Positions 26,205 to 36,693 of a stretch of DNA of 64,000 nucleotides are shown piece after piece (within the stretch, counting starts at the first letter, position 1; every line of letters begins with the position of its first letter). Location of the stretch: assembly GCF_946479885.1 (NCBI RefSeq), contig NZ_CAMLHM010000002.1, positions 62,001 through 126,000 of the forward strand. The letters run 5' to 3'. The notes beneath the pieces were generated by a model. It saw nothing but the letters and a program-made list of their open reading frames with translations. It had not been told where the DNA came from and did not search any database. Source of the DNA: an uncultured Devosia sp. (GTDB taxonomy: Bacteria; Pseudomonadota; Alphaproteobacteria; Rhizobiales; Devosiaceae). Position numbers and translations under genes: made by a program.

Positions 26205-28502
26205 TCAAAGGACTACATCGAGTGCCTCTGGTTGCAGGAACCGGCGCAGTACATTGCTGGTCATGCGAGAAACGTTGTTGTCGTACTTGTTGTGCGACAA
26301 AGAGCCCGTGTAAGCGATTGAGCCCACCGAGAAGAATGCGCCGCCACCATCGAGTGGGCACAGAACGATGTCCGCACGCACGCCCGGCTGTTCCGTCCCG
26401 CCAATACCTGGAATTGACTCATAGACCTCCTCGGCAGCGAGCAGATATGCGTCCGATAGCGGGCCGGAGGTCGCAAGCAGCAGCGTTTGCGGTGGGGTTC
26501 CCAAGACCGGCTGGTAACAGTCGACCTCAGCGCCGGCGGCTCCGCCACCCATAATTCCAAATCCGCCAATCTGCTCGTCGGCACCGATGCCTTCGAAGAC
26601 AAATCCGGCTATGGGATTGTGGCTGTCCTCCAGGCGCTGGTAATAGGTGCAGCGGTCGAAACCCTGCGCCGCAAAGCCGACGCCGACCAGACGTTGTGGG
26701 GGTAGTCCCTTGTTGCGCCAGAGACCCGCAGTCTCGCCCGACGTCGTGTGGCGCCTGTCGCCAAAGGGCGACTGATGTGGACGGGTGCCAGCGTCGGAAC
26801 GCCGAAGCTCCATCAAGGAAGGATTCTTGGGGTCGAACGACACGGTGGCGAAGAACCCGTTCCCGCCCAGATACATCAAGCGTCCACCGCTGCTGCAGAA
26901 CTGGTCAATCGCGGCAATCTCGTTGCGCGTCACGTATTCGGGATGGCTGCCGGTGATCACCACCTTGTAGTCCTGCAGCAGCTCAAACCCTTCGCGGTCC
27001 AAGTCTTCGTCGGTGATCGGATCGAATCCGAGCTCCATGATCTCAAGCCAGTGAACGATGCAGAGATCGGCCGGCAGCCCCCACACGCCTTCCGCCTGGA
27101 ACCACGCGCGATGCTTGGGTTGCAGGGTTAGTATGGGTCGGCGCAGGCTACCGAACACCACTCCGGAGCCATCATTGTGGATTTCGTAGCACGACCGCCC
27201 AAACTCGGGATGATCCTGAAGAGTCAGATCGGCGCGGTCGATGATCGGCGTGCGGCTGACGATAATCTCAGCACCGTTCGCCTCGAAGGCAATTCTGTCA
27301 TTGGCATAGGCAAGGTAGGTCGCCGTGGAGAAAAGGACCGCGATCTCGGCCTTCTTCTGGCCCGCTCGCACAAAGAACGGAATGTAATATTCGGCATCCT
27401 CGCTGGTCAATTTTGCCGCATAGACGCCAGCGGGCAATTCCTCGGGAACCTTGAACGAGAAGGCCGCCGGCCACTCCGCATCGGTGATGTCGTCGTCATG
27501 GAAGTGGATGGCGTCATACTCGTCAGGCACGACGCGGAAATCCTCGACCAGCCCGGCAAACCGGTGCCCAGCAACGCCGCGCGTTGGTGCATTGTGGCAA
27601 CTCCCATGAAGCTTATTGGTGGATTGATCGACCACATCGCCCAGCAGCAAGCCATCAGTCCGGTTGCTTCGCCCGAAATGCCAGGCCGCAACAATATCCT
27701 GCTCGGAAGCGCCCCGCCAAATCGTCACTCCGCCAATCTTGCCATTGAAAGCACTGGCCGAAAGCCAGCGGTAGCCGTCCCGTCGCGCCAAGGCGCCGAT
27801 CCGGAATGGGGCCTCGCTCGTCGACCACCGCCGGGAGATCGTGGCGGACGCCGATTGCGCCGCAGACCCCGTCTTCTGGGTTGCGTGCCGGTTCATGATG
27901 TTAGCCACCGGAACCTGCTCAAGATGCACCTTGCCTTCGCTGGTGACGATCCGAACCCTTAGCCTATACCACTGATGACCCTCGACAGCGGCGTCCAAAG
28001 ACAGTGTTTTGGCAGTGACGCCGTCGTTCCAGATGAATGTCGGCTTGCCTTGGTCGAGGACCAGAGCGTAGCCGGATTTGGTGGCCTCGGACCAGTTGCC
28101 CAGCACGGCCTGCATCCCCGAACTTTCGCCGAACGAGTTCTGCGTCACATGATAGGCGCCAAAGTGCCCGGATCGCGTGCCCTCGGGCAGCGTTGGGAAA
28201 ATATGGGCTTCGATCACAAAGTCATCGGGAGTGCCCAGCATGCCTGCTTCGTCGGGAACTTCGACATAGGAGCCAGGCTGGCAAGCGAACCAGGCACCAC
28301 GATACGTGCCTTCAAAATCCGCCGGAACTGCCGTTTCGAGAAATCCGGGGCCGGCCTCCCCGGTGAAGCCATGACGAAGGCGAACCAACGAGGCCTGGTA
28401 GTTTGCTACATACTCGCAACTGACGTGAAAGGACAAAGCCTCACCCGGTCGCACCGCAAATCTGTCGCTGTATCCGAAAATCTGCTGAGGGTGATTGATC
28501 AT
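26205..28502 (-). CDS. dmfA2: N,N-dimethylformamidase large (beta) subunit
   Basis: 765 residues, the family length. The enzyme hydrolyses DMF to dimethylamine and formate in the cytoplasm. The N-terminal half is a lectin-like sandwich (YVEVPDEAGMLGTPDDFVIE, GKIGGVTIWRG). The C-terminal half contains AEIAVLFSTATYLAYANDRI, HPEFGRSCYEIHNDGSGVVF and DYKVVITGSHPEYVTRNEIA. As I recall it, the iron site of the Paracoccus enzyme is formed by Tyr399, Tyr440 and Glu521. Here Tyr399, Tyr439 and Glu522 sit in matching positions by my count. The start overlaps the small-subunit stop (ATGA). A close amidase with a different preferred amide (for example dimethylacetamide) cannot be excluded. Confidence 0.9.
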   Translation of the reverse strand: MINHPQQIFGYSDRFAVRPGEALSFHVSCEYVANYQASLVRLRHGFTGEAGPGFLETAVPADFEGTYRGAWFACQPGSYVEVPDEAGMLGTPDDFVIEAHIFPTLPEGTRSGHFGAYHVTQNSFGESSGMQAVLGNWSEATKSGYALVLDQGKPTFIWNDGVTAKTLSLDAAVEGHQWYRLRVRIVTSEGKVHLEQVPVANIMNRHATQKTGSAAQSASATISRRWSTSEAPFRIGALARRDGYRWLSASAFNGKIGGVTIWRGASEQDIVAAWHFGRSNRTDGLLLGDVVDQSTNKLHGSCHNAPTRGVAGHRFAGLVEDFRVVPDEYDAIHFHDDDITDAEWPAAFSFKVPEELPAGVYAAKLTSEDAEYYIPFFVRAGQKKAEIAVLFSTATYLAYANDRIAFEANGAEIIVSRTPIIDRADLTLQDHPEFGRSCYEIHNDGSGVVFGSLRRPILTLQPKHRAWFQAEGVWGLPADLCIVHWLEIMELGFDPITDEDLDREGFELLQDYKVVITGSHPEYVTRNEIAAIDQFCSSGGRLMYLGGNGFFATVSFDPKNPSLMELRRSDAGTRPHQSPFGDRRHTTSGETAGLWRNKGLPPQRLVGVGFAAQGFDRCTYYQRLEDSHNPIAGFVFEGIGADEQIGGFGIMGGGAAGAEVDCYQPVLGTPPQTLLLATSGPLSDAYLLAAEEVYESIPGIGGTEQPGVRADIVLCPLDGGGAFFSVGSIAYTGSLSHNKYDNNVSRMTSNVLRRFLQPEALDVVL

Positions 28503-28900
28503 GGCTTGTTCCCCAGTTCTTCGCTTGGACGGACCTCGTTGACGGACCCGGACCTTGCCAGAAATGCCTGGCGGCGGAGTGAGAAGACGCCTCTCAGCGC
28601 GTCCTCGTAGCTGTTGAAAGTATTAGGCAAGGGGGCAAAATTTCCTGGCTTGCCCAGTGAAATCCGCCCGATACCCCACGGCCCATTGTCTCCGAGCGAG
28701 ATCACGACCTCTTTGTCGTTGATATCAGCGCCACCCAAGGCGCGGACGACTCTGGCGGTCTTGTAGTCATGCGGTCCGAGCGGCGACTTATGATAGGCGT
28801 CGGCCACATCATCGGTAAGATCTGCAAGAAGGCGGGCGCTAAAACGCCGCTCGAACACAGAGTTCAACTCGGTCATGCGGTGCTCACTGGTACGCATCAT
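28499..28900 (-). CDS. dmfA1: N,N-dimethylformamidase small (alpha) subunit
   Basis: Start taken at 28900 (MMRTSEHRMTELNSVFERRF), giving 133 residues, against the 132 I recall for characterised small subunits. The open frame continues to 29071, but its extra N-terminus is Arg-rich and lacks family likeness, and GCGAGGC lies just before the chosen ATG pair. The C-terminal TFNSYEDALRGVFSLRRQ corresponds to the family's conserved end (FxxxEeAmxaVFlrR). The small subunit caps the large one in an (alpha-beta) assembly. It is the first gene of the block and is transcribed away from the AraC regulator. Sequence likeness is weaker than for the large subunit, as is usual. Confidence 0.8.
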   Translation of the reverse strand: MMRTSEHRMTELNSVFERRFSARLLADLTDDVADAYHKSPLGPHDYKTARVVRALGGADINDKEVVISLGDNGPWGIGRISLGKPGNFAPLPNTFNSYEDALRGVFSLRRQAFLARSGSVNEVRPSEELGNKP

Positions 28901-29100
28901 GCCTCGCAACGCTGTCCGAAGAGCACGGTCCTGGCGGCTGGGCGTCCTGTTGGTTGTGCGCGCACGCTGCTGCTCTCCTCGGGTCATAGATCTAAGCGGA
29001 TCTGCCGCGCGTCCGGACTCCGACAGTGGAGCGTGAGCCGGGCGTTCTGATTTCGAGGCAGTAAACCGCAAGTCAGTGGCCGAAGATTATGGTCGGGCTG

Positions 29101-29148
29101 CGTGCACGTATATCACCACAGTGAACGGTCACTTTTCTGAGCGTGCAC
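29101..29148. promoter_or_regulatory. Paired CGTGCAC sites with central palindrome, candidate AraC operator
   Basis: CGTGCAC occurs at 29101 and 29142, 41 bp apart (about four helical turns). Between them lies GTGAACGGTCAC (29120-29131), an imperfect palindrome. The array sits between the divergent araC-type and dmfA1 genes. Spaced half-sites on one face of the helix are what an AraC-type dimer would use. Assignment is by position only. Confidence 0.4.
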
Positions 29149-29204
29149 AGGATCCGGCTCAGCGGTATCTTCGCTGCGCTTCCCACCGGAACCCGGCGCT
29201 TGCC

Positions 29205-29252
29205 TTGACTGTCCTCAATCCCCCTCGTACAATTTCTGATCGTACGCGGGGG
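29205..29252 (+). promoter_or_regulatory. Promoter of the AraC-type gene with overlapping inverted repeat
   Basis: TTGACT (29205-29210), a 17 bp spacer and TACAAT (29228-29233) form a good sigma-70 promoter. It puts the transcript start near 29240, about 20 nt before the GTG at 29262. Arms CCCCCTCGTAC (29220-29230) and GTACGCGGGGG (29242-29252) pair at 10 of 11 positions and overlap the -10, so autoregulation is likely. Confidence 0.65.
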
Positions 29253-29261
29253 CATTGGAAC

Positions 29262-30257
29262 GTGCTGCCTTTAACCAAAACTGTGTTCAACACACGGACG
29301 ACCAATTCTGGTCGTAGCGCTCAGCTTTGGTGCGACTACATGCAGCAAGTCTATTTCCCGCTTGACTGCACGGCCACTGACCCAACTTCATTTGAAGGTA
29401 GCCTTTCGGCCCTACAGCTCGACAAGATCGGGATTTCCAAGTTCGTGGCGAACGCCTCACGAACCGTTCGGCGTCATCAAACTTCGGGTACGGAAGAAGT
29501 GGTTTTCATCTTTCCGACCCGGGAGCGCGAGAGCTTCGGCCAGCTTGGGATGGAGGATGATGTCGGTCCTGGCGAAATGTACATTCTGAATGCGGCCGAG
29601 GACTATTGGACCCAGATCGGTGATGAAACCCACAACGTAACGATCAAGGTGCCCGCCAGCATCATTCGGGAGAGACTTCCCTTTCTTGATACGACCTATG
29701 GCCGTAAGGACGTTGCCAATGCCGGCCTAGTTCCGATCGTGGCGCAGTTGGCCCTACAGACTTTCCACATGCTGCCAGCAGCCAATGCCGTGCTCCTACA
29801 GCGTGCCGAGGAAAACATCCTCGAGCTGATGTGTCTGATGCTGGAAACGCACGATGTTCGGGACATGCCTGAAAGTACTGCAGTGGCGGTTTCGGATGTG
29901 ACCTTCCAGCGAATTTCGGCCTTCCTGTCGTATCATTTCGGCGACCCCGACCTCGCGCCTGAGCACGCAGCGAATGCGTTGCGCGTGTCAGTCCGTTACG
30001 TCCACAAAGTCTTTCAACAGCACGGCACGACGTTCGGCCGCGAACTTCTGGCGCTGCGGCTGCGCGAAGCGGACCGCCTGTTAAGGGCGCCCTCCATGCG
30101 CAACTTGTCGGTCGTTCCGATTTCAGAAATTGCCTACAGCTGTGGGTTCTCCAGCCAATCGCACTTTTCCGTGCGGTACAAAGAACATTTCGGGTTTACG
30201 CCGAGTGAGCGTCGTCACAGTGGCCCGCAAGATGCCAAACTCACGACGCACGGCTGA
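29262..30257 (+). CDS. AraC-family regulator of the dimethylformamidase block
   Basis: Start taken at the GTG at 29262 (331 residues), because a well-formed promoter ends about 20 nt upstream and the longer frame (from 29076) would include it. Residues about 30-190 form an AraC-binding-like N-terminal sensor (RTVRRHQTSGTEEVVFIFPT, EMYILNAAEDYWTQIGDETH). Residues 215-320 carry two helix-turn-helix motifs (AANALRVSVRYVHKVFQQHG and ISEIAYSCGFSSQSHFSVRY, then FGFTPSERR). Proteins of this shape usually activate catabolic operons when they bind the substrate. It is transcribed away from dmfA1 over a 360 bp gap. The inducer would be DMF or a related amide. Confidence 0.85.
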   Translation: MLPLTKTVFNTRTTNSGRSAQLWCDYMQQVYFPLDCTATDPTSFEGSLSALQLDKIGISKFVANASRTVRRHQTSGTEEVVFIFPTRERESFGQLGMEDDVGPGEMYILNAAEDYWTQIGDETHNVTIKVPASIIRERLPFLDTTYGRKDVANAGLVPIVAQLALQTFHMLPAANAVLLQRAEENILELMCLMLETHDVRDMPESTAVAVSDVTFQRISAFLSYHFGDPDLAPEHAANALRVSVRYVHKVFQQHGTTFGRELLALRLREADRLLRAPSMRNLSVVPISEIAYSCGFSSQSHFSVRYKEHFGFTPSERRHSGPQDAKLTTHG

Positions 30258-30394
30258 GCTGGTCGCTGCTGTCGACGCGCCCTGATGGGTAGAGAACTTT
30301 GCTGCCCAGCCGTATTCCCAAGCATCGCTGCCGGCCTAAGTTAGGATCCCTACTTGGGGTGTGCCTGGCCGGTCCCGGACCTCGCGTGTGCCTG

Positions 30395-32284
30395 CTACCG
30401 GTTCTGGCGGTTCTCGATCAGATCGTTGACGACAGCCGGATCGGCCAGTGTCGATGTATCGCCCAGTGTACCGAAGTCGTTCTCAGCCACCTTGCGCAGG
30501 ATGCGGCGCATGATCTTGCCGGAGCGGGTCTTGGGCAGGCCCGGCGCCCACTGGATCAGATCCGGTGTGGCGATCGGGCCGATTTCCTTGCGCACCCAGT
30601 TCTTGAGCTCGATTCGCAATTCATCACTGCTGATCTCGCCGGCCATCAGGGTGACGTAGCAGTAGATGCCCTGCCCCTTGATGTCGTGCGGATAACCGAC
30701 CACCGCCGCCTCGGAAACCTTGGGGTGACTGACCAGCGCGCTTTCGACCTCAGCGGTGCCGAGGCGATGGCCGGAAACGTTGAGCACGTCGTCGACACGG
30801 CCGGTGATCCAGTAATAGCCATCCTCATCGCGACGGGCGCCGTCACCGGTGAAGTAATAGCCCTTGTAGGTCTTGAAATAGGTCGAGACAAACCGGCTGT
30901 GATCGCCCCAGATGGTGCGGGCCTGGCCCGGCCAGCTGTCCTTGATGGCCAGCACGCCTTCGGCCTTGGTCTGCTCCTGCAGCCGCCCCTCGGGTGACAG
31001 TACGACAGGCTGCACGCCGAAGAAGGGCTTCGTCGCCGAACCCGGCTTGGTCGCAATGGCACCCGGGAATGGCGCAATCATGTGGCCACCGGTCTCGGTC
31101 TGCCACCAGGCATCGACAATCTGGCACCGCTCCTTGCCCACATGCTTGTGGTACCACATCCAGGCTTCCGGATTGATCGGCTCACCCACCGTACCCAGCA
31201 GGCGCAGGCTGGGCATGTCGTATTTGTCGGCAAATTCCGACCCAGCGCCCATCAGTGCGCGGATGGCTGTCGGCGCGGTGTGGAAGATGTTGACCTTGTG
31301 CTTCTCGACCACCTGCCACAGGCGGCTGGCATCGGGATAGCTTGGGATACCCTCGAACATGAGCGTCGTCGCGCCGTTGGCCAGCGGGCCATAGACGATA
31401 TAGGTGTGCCCGGTGATCCAGCCCACATCGGCGGTGCACCAGAACACGTCGCCATCCTGGTAATCGAAGCTGAGCTGATGCGTCAGCGAGCCATAGACCA
31501 GGTAACCGCCCGTGGTGTGCAACACGCCCTTGGGCTTGCCGGTCGAGCCCGACGTGTAGAGGATGAAAAGAGGATCTTCAGCATTCATCGGCTCCGGAGG
31601 GCAGTTGGCGTCGACCTTGGCGACTTCGTCGTCGTACCAGACGTCGCGGCCCGCAAGCATGCTCACCGGATTGCCGGTGACCTTGACCACGATGACCTTG
31701 TCGACCGAGACCTTAGCCAGCGCCTCGTCGACATTCTTTTTCAGCGCGATGGTCTTGCCGCCGCGACGACCTTCATCGGCCGTCAGGATGATCTTGCTAC
31801 CGCAGTCGGCAACGCGTCCGGCAATGGAGTCCGGCGAGAAGCCGCCAAAGATCACCGAATGCACCGCGCCGATACGCGAGCAGGCCAGCATGGCGACGGC
31901 CGTATCGATGACCATGGGCATGTAGATGGTGACGCGGTCGCCCTTCTTGACGCCATTGGCCTTGAGCACATTGGCATAGCGGCAGACGCGGTCATGCAGC
32001 TCGCGATAGGTGGCCTTGCCATCAGTGCCAGGGACATCGCCTTCCCAGATGATCGCGGTCTGGTCGCCGCGATCAGCCAGATGCCGGTCGAGACAGTTAT
32101 AGGAGACGTTCAGAACGCCGTCCTCGAACCACTTGATCGACACATCCGGGTACTGGAACGTGGTGTTCTTGATTTTTGTCGGAAACGTCACCCAGTCGAG
32201 ACGCCTGGCCTGCTCCGCCCAGAATCCATCGGGATCACTGACCGACCTATCGTGCTGGGTTTGATATTCTTTGTAAGTCAGCAT
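30395..32284 (-). CDS. acs: Acetyl-CoA synthetase
   Basis: 629 residues, slightly shorter than the usual 640-655. It makes acetyl-CoA from acetate, ATP and CoA through acetyl-AMP. Motifs: [20 protein letters not shown] (P-loop A3), [20 protein letters not shown] (A5, with the Trp that limits the acyl pocket to acetate size), [20 protein letters not shown] (A7/A8 hinge) and [16 protein letters not shown], whose Lys is the acetylation-controlled catalytic residue. It is convergent with the AraC-type gene. Its place between an amide hydrolase block and an amidase block fits capture of acetate released from acetamide-type compounds. It could equally be the general housekeeping copy. Confidence 0.93.
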   Translation of the reverse strand: MLTYKEYQTQHDRSVSDPDGFWAEQARRLDWVTFPTKIKNTTFQYPDVSIKWFEDGVLNVSYNCLDRHLADRGDQTAIIWEGDVPGTDGKATYRELHDRVCRYANVLKANGVKKGDRVTIYMPMVIDTAVAMLACSRIGAVHSVIFGGFSPDSIAGRVADCGSKIILTADEGRRGGKTIALKKNVDEALAKVSVDKVIVVKVTGNPVSMLAGRDVWYDDEVAKVDANCPPEPMNAEDPLFILYTSGSTGKPKGVLHTTGGYLVYGSLTHQLSFDYQDGDVFWCTADVGWITGHTYIVYGPLANGATTLMFEGIPSYPDASRLWQVVEKHKVNIFHTAPTAIRALMGAGSEFADKYDMPSLRLLGTVGEPINPEAWMWYHKHVGKERCQIVDAWWQTETGGHMIAPFPGAIATKPGSATKPFFGVQPVVLSPEGRLQEQTKAEGVLAIKDSWPGQARTIWGDHSRFVSTYFKTYKGYYFTGDGARRDEDGYYWITGRVDDVLNVSGHRLGTAEVESALVSHPKVSEAAVVGYPHDIKGQGIYCYVTLMAGEISSDELRIELKNWVRKEIGPIATPDLIQWAPGLPKTRSGKIMRRILRKVAENDFGTLGDTSTLADPAVVNDLIENRQNR

Positions 32285-32379
32285 TTGATTGCCTTCAGTT
32301 GGATAGCGACTTGCTTCAGGAAAGAAATCTCGGCCACCTGACGAAGTCGAAGAAGTGGCGTCCTCAAAGCGGTGTCCGA

Positions 32380-33813
32380 TCAGACCGCGAACGCGATACG
32401 AAGGCCGCCCCAGTGGCGCCCCCTGATCATTATCGGCGCAGAACAGTCCTTCATGACCGCGAATTCGCCACCACCCATGTCACGACGATAGGTCTGCAGT
32501 AGGAAAGGACCCTTGTTCCGGGCGGCTGCGAGGCCAGTCCTGTCGATGAACATGCGCCTGTTTCGGCAGTTTGCGGCGTTCCAGACGACATCGTCGCCTT
32601 GAGGTTTCGCATATTGCGGATTGTGGGTGGGGAGGTATCCGTTGCGGTCGACTGCGGCGCAGAACAGGATCCGCTTATCGTGACGCAGCACCGGATCTTG
32701 CACTGGCGGCAGAGTCACATCGGTGAAAGCAGTGAAGCGCGTTATGAACTGGAGGGGATCGGAGCCTCGAATGGGCACGTAACGCTCATCGAAGAGGTCT
32801 TCGATCCTGATCTCCCCCGCCACCAAGGCACGCTCGAATATGTCCGTAATATCCGACGCCTTGGAAACGCACAGCTCTATGATCGAGCCATTGCCGCTAT
32901 CCAGTCCGCTCGTGGCGACGAAGGCCATCAAGGCCTCCGAAATGCCCAGGATGGTGTCTGCCCGGCCGCGCCCCTTCTCAAGGCTTTGGCTACCGGCATC
33001 CACCGCTCCCACCAGTGCCTGGAGATCGGACCTCAAGCGGTCAAAACTTACGAGGTTCCGCTGGACGGTCCGGTTCATCTCCTCAATACCTTCGACGAAC
33101 GTCTTGATGGTGCCCGCGAGGTCCTGAAGGGTCGCGGTCGCCTCCTTGACGCTCTGGCCGTTTGCTATCGCTTCGTCCGCAGTCGCCGCGTTCGTCTCCG
33201 CACCTTCTCGAAGTCCGTCCAATTCCGTAGTCAGGTCAACCAGATGCCCACCGTTCCGGCGGGAGAATTCGTGGATCTGCTCCGCCAAATCCTTGACCGC
33301 TCTTGCTATGACGCCAAATCCCTTGCCGCTGTCTCCCGCTCGCGCTGCCTCTACCGTGGCATTCAACGCCAGCAGTTTCGTCTCGCGTGCAATCTGCTCG
33401 ATCGAGGAGCTACCTCCGCGCACCTTTGCGAGGGTCGTGGCTGCTTCGGCCAACACGTCACGGGTTTTCAATGCCCCGTGACTAAGGCTGCGCATCGTCC
33501 CCAGCGAACGATGGGTGGCGTCCACCATGAGGGCGGCGCTGTTTTCCAGCGATGACGCAGTAGCTGCGCCCGCCGCCTGGAGGTGCGTCATCGACTCGGC
33601 CAGCGTGTTGTTCGCAGACGTCATGACGCCTGCCGCGGCGCTGGCCTTGGAGGCAAGTTCCGCCTGCCGCGCCCCCAGATGGCTGAGGTCTCCGACGATG
33701 CCTGACAGATCGGCGATCTCAACGCTCAGCGCGTCGATACGGCGGGCAACGTTATCCAGCTTGAGGTCGTCGACCTCCGGAATGTATCCGTCCTGGGCCT
33801 TTGTCAACTGCAT
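32380..33813 (-). CDS. Soluble chemoreceptor with C-terminal sensor-like domain
   Basis: 477 residues from the ATG at 33813, which AAGGAG precedes; the GTG at 33828 is less likely. No membrane segment. Residues about 40-280 are a coiled-coil signalling region with the receptor tip [20 protein letters not shown] then [20 protein letters not shown]. Residues about 330-477 carry the motifs [40 protein letters not shown] and [20 protein letters not shown] ending in [11 protein letters not shown]. These occur at the C-termini of many cytosolic or single-Cache receptors. It lies 39 bp after the VWA gene of the amidase block and on the same strand, so it could be co-transcribed and report amide or energy status. 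Confidence 0.8.
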   Translation of the reverse strand: MQLTKAQDGYIPEVDDLKLDNVARRIDALSVEIADLSGIVGDLSHLGARQAELASKASAAAGVMTSANNTLAESMTHLQAAGAATASSLENSAALMVDATHRSLGTMRSLSHGALKTRDVLAEAATTLAKVRGGSSSIEQIARETKLLALNATVEAARAGDSGKGFGVIARAVKDLAEQIHEFSRRNGGHLVDLTTELDGLREGAETNAATADEAIANGQSVKEATATLQDLAGTIKTFVEGIEEMNRTVQRNLVSFDRLRSDLQALVGAVDAGSQSLEKGRGRADTILGISEALMAFVATSGLDSGNGSIIELCVSKASDITDIFERALVAGEIRIEDLFDERYVPIRGSDPLQFITRFTAFTDVTLPPVQDPVLRHDKRILFCAAVDRNGYLPTHNPQYAKPQGDDVVWNAANCRNRRMFIDRTGLAAARNKGPFLLQTYRRDMGGGEFAVMKDCSAPIMIRGRHWGGLRIAFAV

Positions 33814-33851
33814 CGCGAACTCCTTCACACTTCGGCGACGTCCGTCACCGG

Positions 33852-35894
33852 CTATGCGGTCAGCTTGAAATAGAGCGAGGGTAGGCGTTCCGGCAGCGAC
33901 TCGACCGTGGAAATCCTAAGGACATTTCTGCCGAAGACCCTCTCAAGGTAGGGGCTGTCGCCTGAGGCCAAAGCCACGCAGAACACATCGATACCTGCTC
34001 GGGCTAGTTCCTGTACGGCCCGCCTGGCATCCTCTGTGAGGTACCTGGGATCTTTCACGTCAACGTCCGATGGCTCCCCATCAGAGACGATGAGAACCAG
34101 GCGTCGATGCGTCTGTTGACTGGAGATCTCCCGCGCCCCATGTCGAAGGATCGCGCCCATCCGCGTAGAATACCCTGGCTTGAGCCCGGCCAGCCGGGCT
34201 TTCGCGCTTCGGCCGTATGGCTCGTCGAAATCCTTGATCCGCAGAAACCGAACGTCGGACCGAGTGTTGGAAGCAAAGGCATGGAGCGCGAACGGATCTT
34301 CCAACGAAGCCATTGCTTCCGCCAGCAGCGCCACGGCTACGCGCTCGACTGAAAATATGGAGGCCGCGGTTCCGCGGATCGTGTCCTTCGTCGATTCCGA
34401 CACGTCCAGTAGCAGCAGGACCGAGAGGTCACGCTGCCGGCGAGCCGAATGCTCGTAGATGCGTGTGTCAGGTATGTGACCTGAGCGCCGGTCGATTGCG
34501 GCACGGATGGTCGCATCCAGATCCAGGCGATCACCCTCCGGCTGACGCTTCCGACGCGTCGACCTGCCGATCCGTGCCTGGGTGACCAACGAACTCACGC
34601 GCCGCTGGATGTCGGAATAGCCTGATAGCAGGTAATCGATGATCTCGGGGCGCGACGGCTGAGGGCTGTACTCGACCAATGTTGTCCAATCCGACTGCAT
34701 TCGACCCGCCAGATAGTCCCACTCACCGTAGCGGGCCACCGCGATACCGGTGTCGGGATCCGGTGGGGTCATTCGAGCGGTACCAGTCTCGGCGTCGTCC
34801 GATTCTTTCCGCTTTCGCTGCTCTCCGCGATCCTCGCGTTGCTCGACGCGGACCGCATCGAAGACCAGGTCTTCTTGCCTCTCCGACTCCGGAGGGGTGT
34901 CAAAAGCCCAGATGCCAAGGTTATCGTCGCGATAGGCTGGCTGCACCGTGTAGGTCTTGGCATTGAACTGGATGCGCATTTGACCGAGATCGTTGCCCAA
35001 CAGGACGCCTATCCGCCGCAGGGCAGCCGGATCGTTTTGATTCAGCGCATTAGCGAACAACGACCTGCCCTTGACCACCCAAGAGTTGTCATCGCTGTAG
35101 GTCGGGTCGATCAACGCACGCGCGAGCCGCGCCAGCAGAGGCTCGGACAGGTTGGCGCCCGTGGGCTGCGCGGCGTGAAAGCTCCTCCAGAGCCTCAGCA
35201 ACCCAGGATAGCGCATGCCCGCGAGAAGCTCGACCCGACTATCTTCCAGCAACGAGATGATCGCTATTTGGATCGGCTTCAGCGCGGCCGGCTGCAACAG
35301 GGCGAGCGTGTGAGCATGGTGTGCACCTATATGCGATACCGCCGCTTGGAACAATTGGTCGGCGTGCCCGGCGTCAAATCCCGCAAACCTGGTGGGCATA
35401 CGGACCATCCTGCCGCTAAAGCTCGCACGCCGCGCCTTGGCAGGAGAGATCGGGCGAATGATCGGCTGTACGTTCCACAGAGCCAGAGCGGTTGCAGACA
35501 ACGGGCGCGTGAGAGATTCGAGTTCTGCGTCGCCACCCCTCAAGAGGGCCATGGCCTGTAGCGCCCCGCTGTCGGTGGCACCGAAGTGGGCGAGCCGCGC
35601 TCCCCCCTTCCCTTCGGGAATGGCTATTCCGTCCATGACCCAGCGACGGAAAGCGCGCGCGTCAATCTCAGTCAGAAAGTCGTCCCCGCGCATGGCGACG
35701 ACGGCAAATGCGTCGGGAGCCCCTACCGAAAGGTCTATCAAAGTCTGTAGCCAAGTCGTCAAAGCGTCGTGGGCCAACACCGCCCGCGCGCGAGGCAACG
35801 CCATTTCCAACTGCCGGGCCGCCGATTTTCCCGCGGCCTTCTCGACCGCCGCAATCGACCGCAGGAATTCACTCTCGATGTCGGCGTCCCGCAT
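33852..35894 (-). CDS. norD-like: NorD/CbbO-like VWA-domain protein
   Basis: About 680 residues from the ATG at 35894; a GTG at 35903 overlaps the stop of the AAA+ gene and is an alternative. The N-terminal half is helical. An acidic linker ([20 protein letters not shown]) follows. The C-terminal 200 residues are a von Willebrand A domain with MIDAS DVSES (in [16 protein letters not shown]), a Thr in [15 protein letters not shown] and [15 protein letters not shown]. These proteins couple to a MoxR-family AAA+ partner to remodel or activate an enzyme or insert a metal, as CbbQO does for Rubisco and NorQD for nitric oxide reductase. Next to amiE the client could be the amidase or the transporter. 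That is inference. Confidence 0.85.
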   Translation of the reverse strand: MRDADIESEFLRSIAAVEKAAGKSAARQLEMALPRARAVLAHDALTTWLQTLIDLSVGAPDAFAVVAMRGDDFLTEIDARAFRRWVMDGIAIPEGKGGARLAHFGATDSGALQAMALLRGGDAELESLTRPLSATALALWNVQPIIRPISPAKARRASFSGRMVRMPTRFAGFDAGHADQLFQAAVSHIGAHHAHTLALLQPAALKPIQIAIISLLEDSRVELLAGMRYPGLLRLWRSFHAAQPTGANLSEPLLARLARALIDPTYSDDNSWVVKGRSLFANALNQNDPAALRRIGVLLGNDLGQMRIQFNAKTYTVQPAYRDDNLGIWAFDTPPESERQEDLVFDAVRVEQREDRGEQRKRKESDDAETGTARMTPPDPDTGIAVARYGEWDYLAGRMQSDWTTLVEYSPQPSRPEIIDYLLSGYSDIQRRVSSLVTQARIGRSTRRKRQPEGDRLDLDATIRAAIDRRSGHIPDTRIYEHSARRQRDLSVLLLLDVSESTKDTIRGTAASIFSVERVAVALLAEAMASLEDPFALHAFASNTRSDVRFLRIKDFDEPYGRSAKARLAGLKPGYSTRMGAILRHGAREISSQQTHRRLVLIVSDGEPSDVDVKDPRYLTEDARRAVQELARAGIDVFCVALASGDSPYLERVFGRNVLRISTVESLPERLPSLYFKLTA

Positions 35895-35895
35895 T

Positions 35896-36693
35896 TCACG
35901 CACAGGCGGAAATGATGTCGGTCATAGCGCGACGCAGGTCCCGATCATCAGTGATGGGCAGGACAAGTGCAACCTGGCAGGCCTGTTCCAGACTGATCCC
36001 CCGCGCCATGAGCCTGCCGGCCTGGATCAACATGCGGGTGGATGTGCCTTCCTCGAGGCCATGCCCTTTCAAGTTCCGAGACCGATCGCCGATCTTCACC
36101 AGAACGTCGGCCATCGCGCGACCGAGGTCGGCTTCGTGGGAGATGATCTCTGCTTCGATCGCAGGTTCCGGATAGTCGAAGTCAAGCGCGGCGAAACGTT
36201 GCTTGGTGGATTCCTTCAGGTCCTTGAGCACCGATTGGTAGCCCGGGTTGTAGGATATCACGAGGTGAAAATCCGGATGCGCCTCGACGAGCTCGTTCTT
36301 CTTGTCGAGCGGCAGCATCCTCCGATCATCGGTCAGCGGGTGGATGACCACCGTCGTGTCCTGGCGAGCCTCGACGATCTCATCGAGGTAGCAGATGCCG
36401 CCGTAACGCACCGCCTGTGTCAGTGGTCCATCGTGCCAAACGGTGCCGTCGGCATCGAGCAGAAACCGGCCGACGAGATCGGAAGCCGTCATGTCCTCGT
36501 GGCAGGCGACGGTGACCAGCGGCCGTTTCAGGCGCCAGGCCATATGTTCGATGAAACGCGTCTTGCCGCACCCGGTCGGCCCCTTCAGCATCAGCGGAAT
36601 CCGTGCCTCAAAGGCAGCCGTGAACAGGCCGATCTCGTCGGCCTGTTCACGGTAGTAGGGCTGTTCGGCAATGAGATAGTCAGAGAGTTCCAT
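35896..36693 (-). CDS. norQ-like: NorQ/CbbQ-type MoxR AAA+ ATPase
   Basis: 265 residues, the family length. Walker A LKGPTGCGKTRFIEHMAW, Walker B GICYLDEIVEARQDTTVVIH, sensor 1 LVISYNPGYQSVLKDLKEST and arginine-finger region STKQRFAALDFDYPEP are all present. The DLVGRFLLD insert is CbbQ/NorQ-specific. It immediately precedes the VWA gene, so the pair forms one AAA+/adaptor complex. It follows amiE after a 130 bp gap containing a terminator-like hairpin, so it may be expressed at a lower level. As I recall it, the Pseudomonas ami operon also places an ATP-binding chaperone-type gene (amiB) after amiE, which gives this pairing a precedent. Confidence 0.88.
   Translation of the reverse strand: MELSDYLIAEQPYYREQADEIGLFTAAFEARIPLMLKGPTGCGKTRFIEHMAWRLKRPLVTVACHEDMTASDLVGRFLLDADGTVWHDGPLTQAVRYGGICYLDEIVEARQDTTVVIHPLTDDRRMLPLDKKNELVEAHPDFHLVISYNPGYQSVLKDLKESTKQRFAALDFDYPEPAIEAEIISHEADLGRAMADVLVKIGDRSRNLKGHGLEEGTSTRMLIQAGRLMARGISLEQACQVALVLPITDDRDLRRAMTDIISACA

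Noticed and set aside
31082..32341. 419-codon frame opposite acs
   Set aside because: acs has every family motif; the antisense frame is rich in His/Asp/Arg, as expected of shadows.
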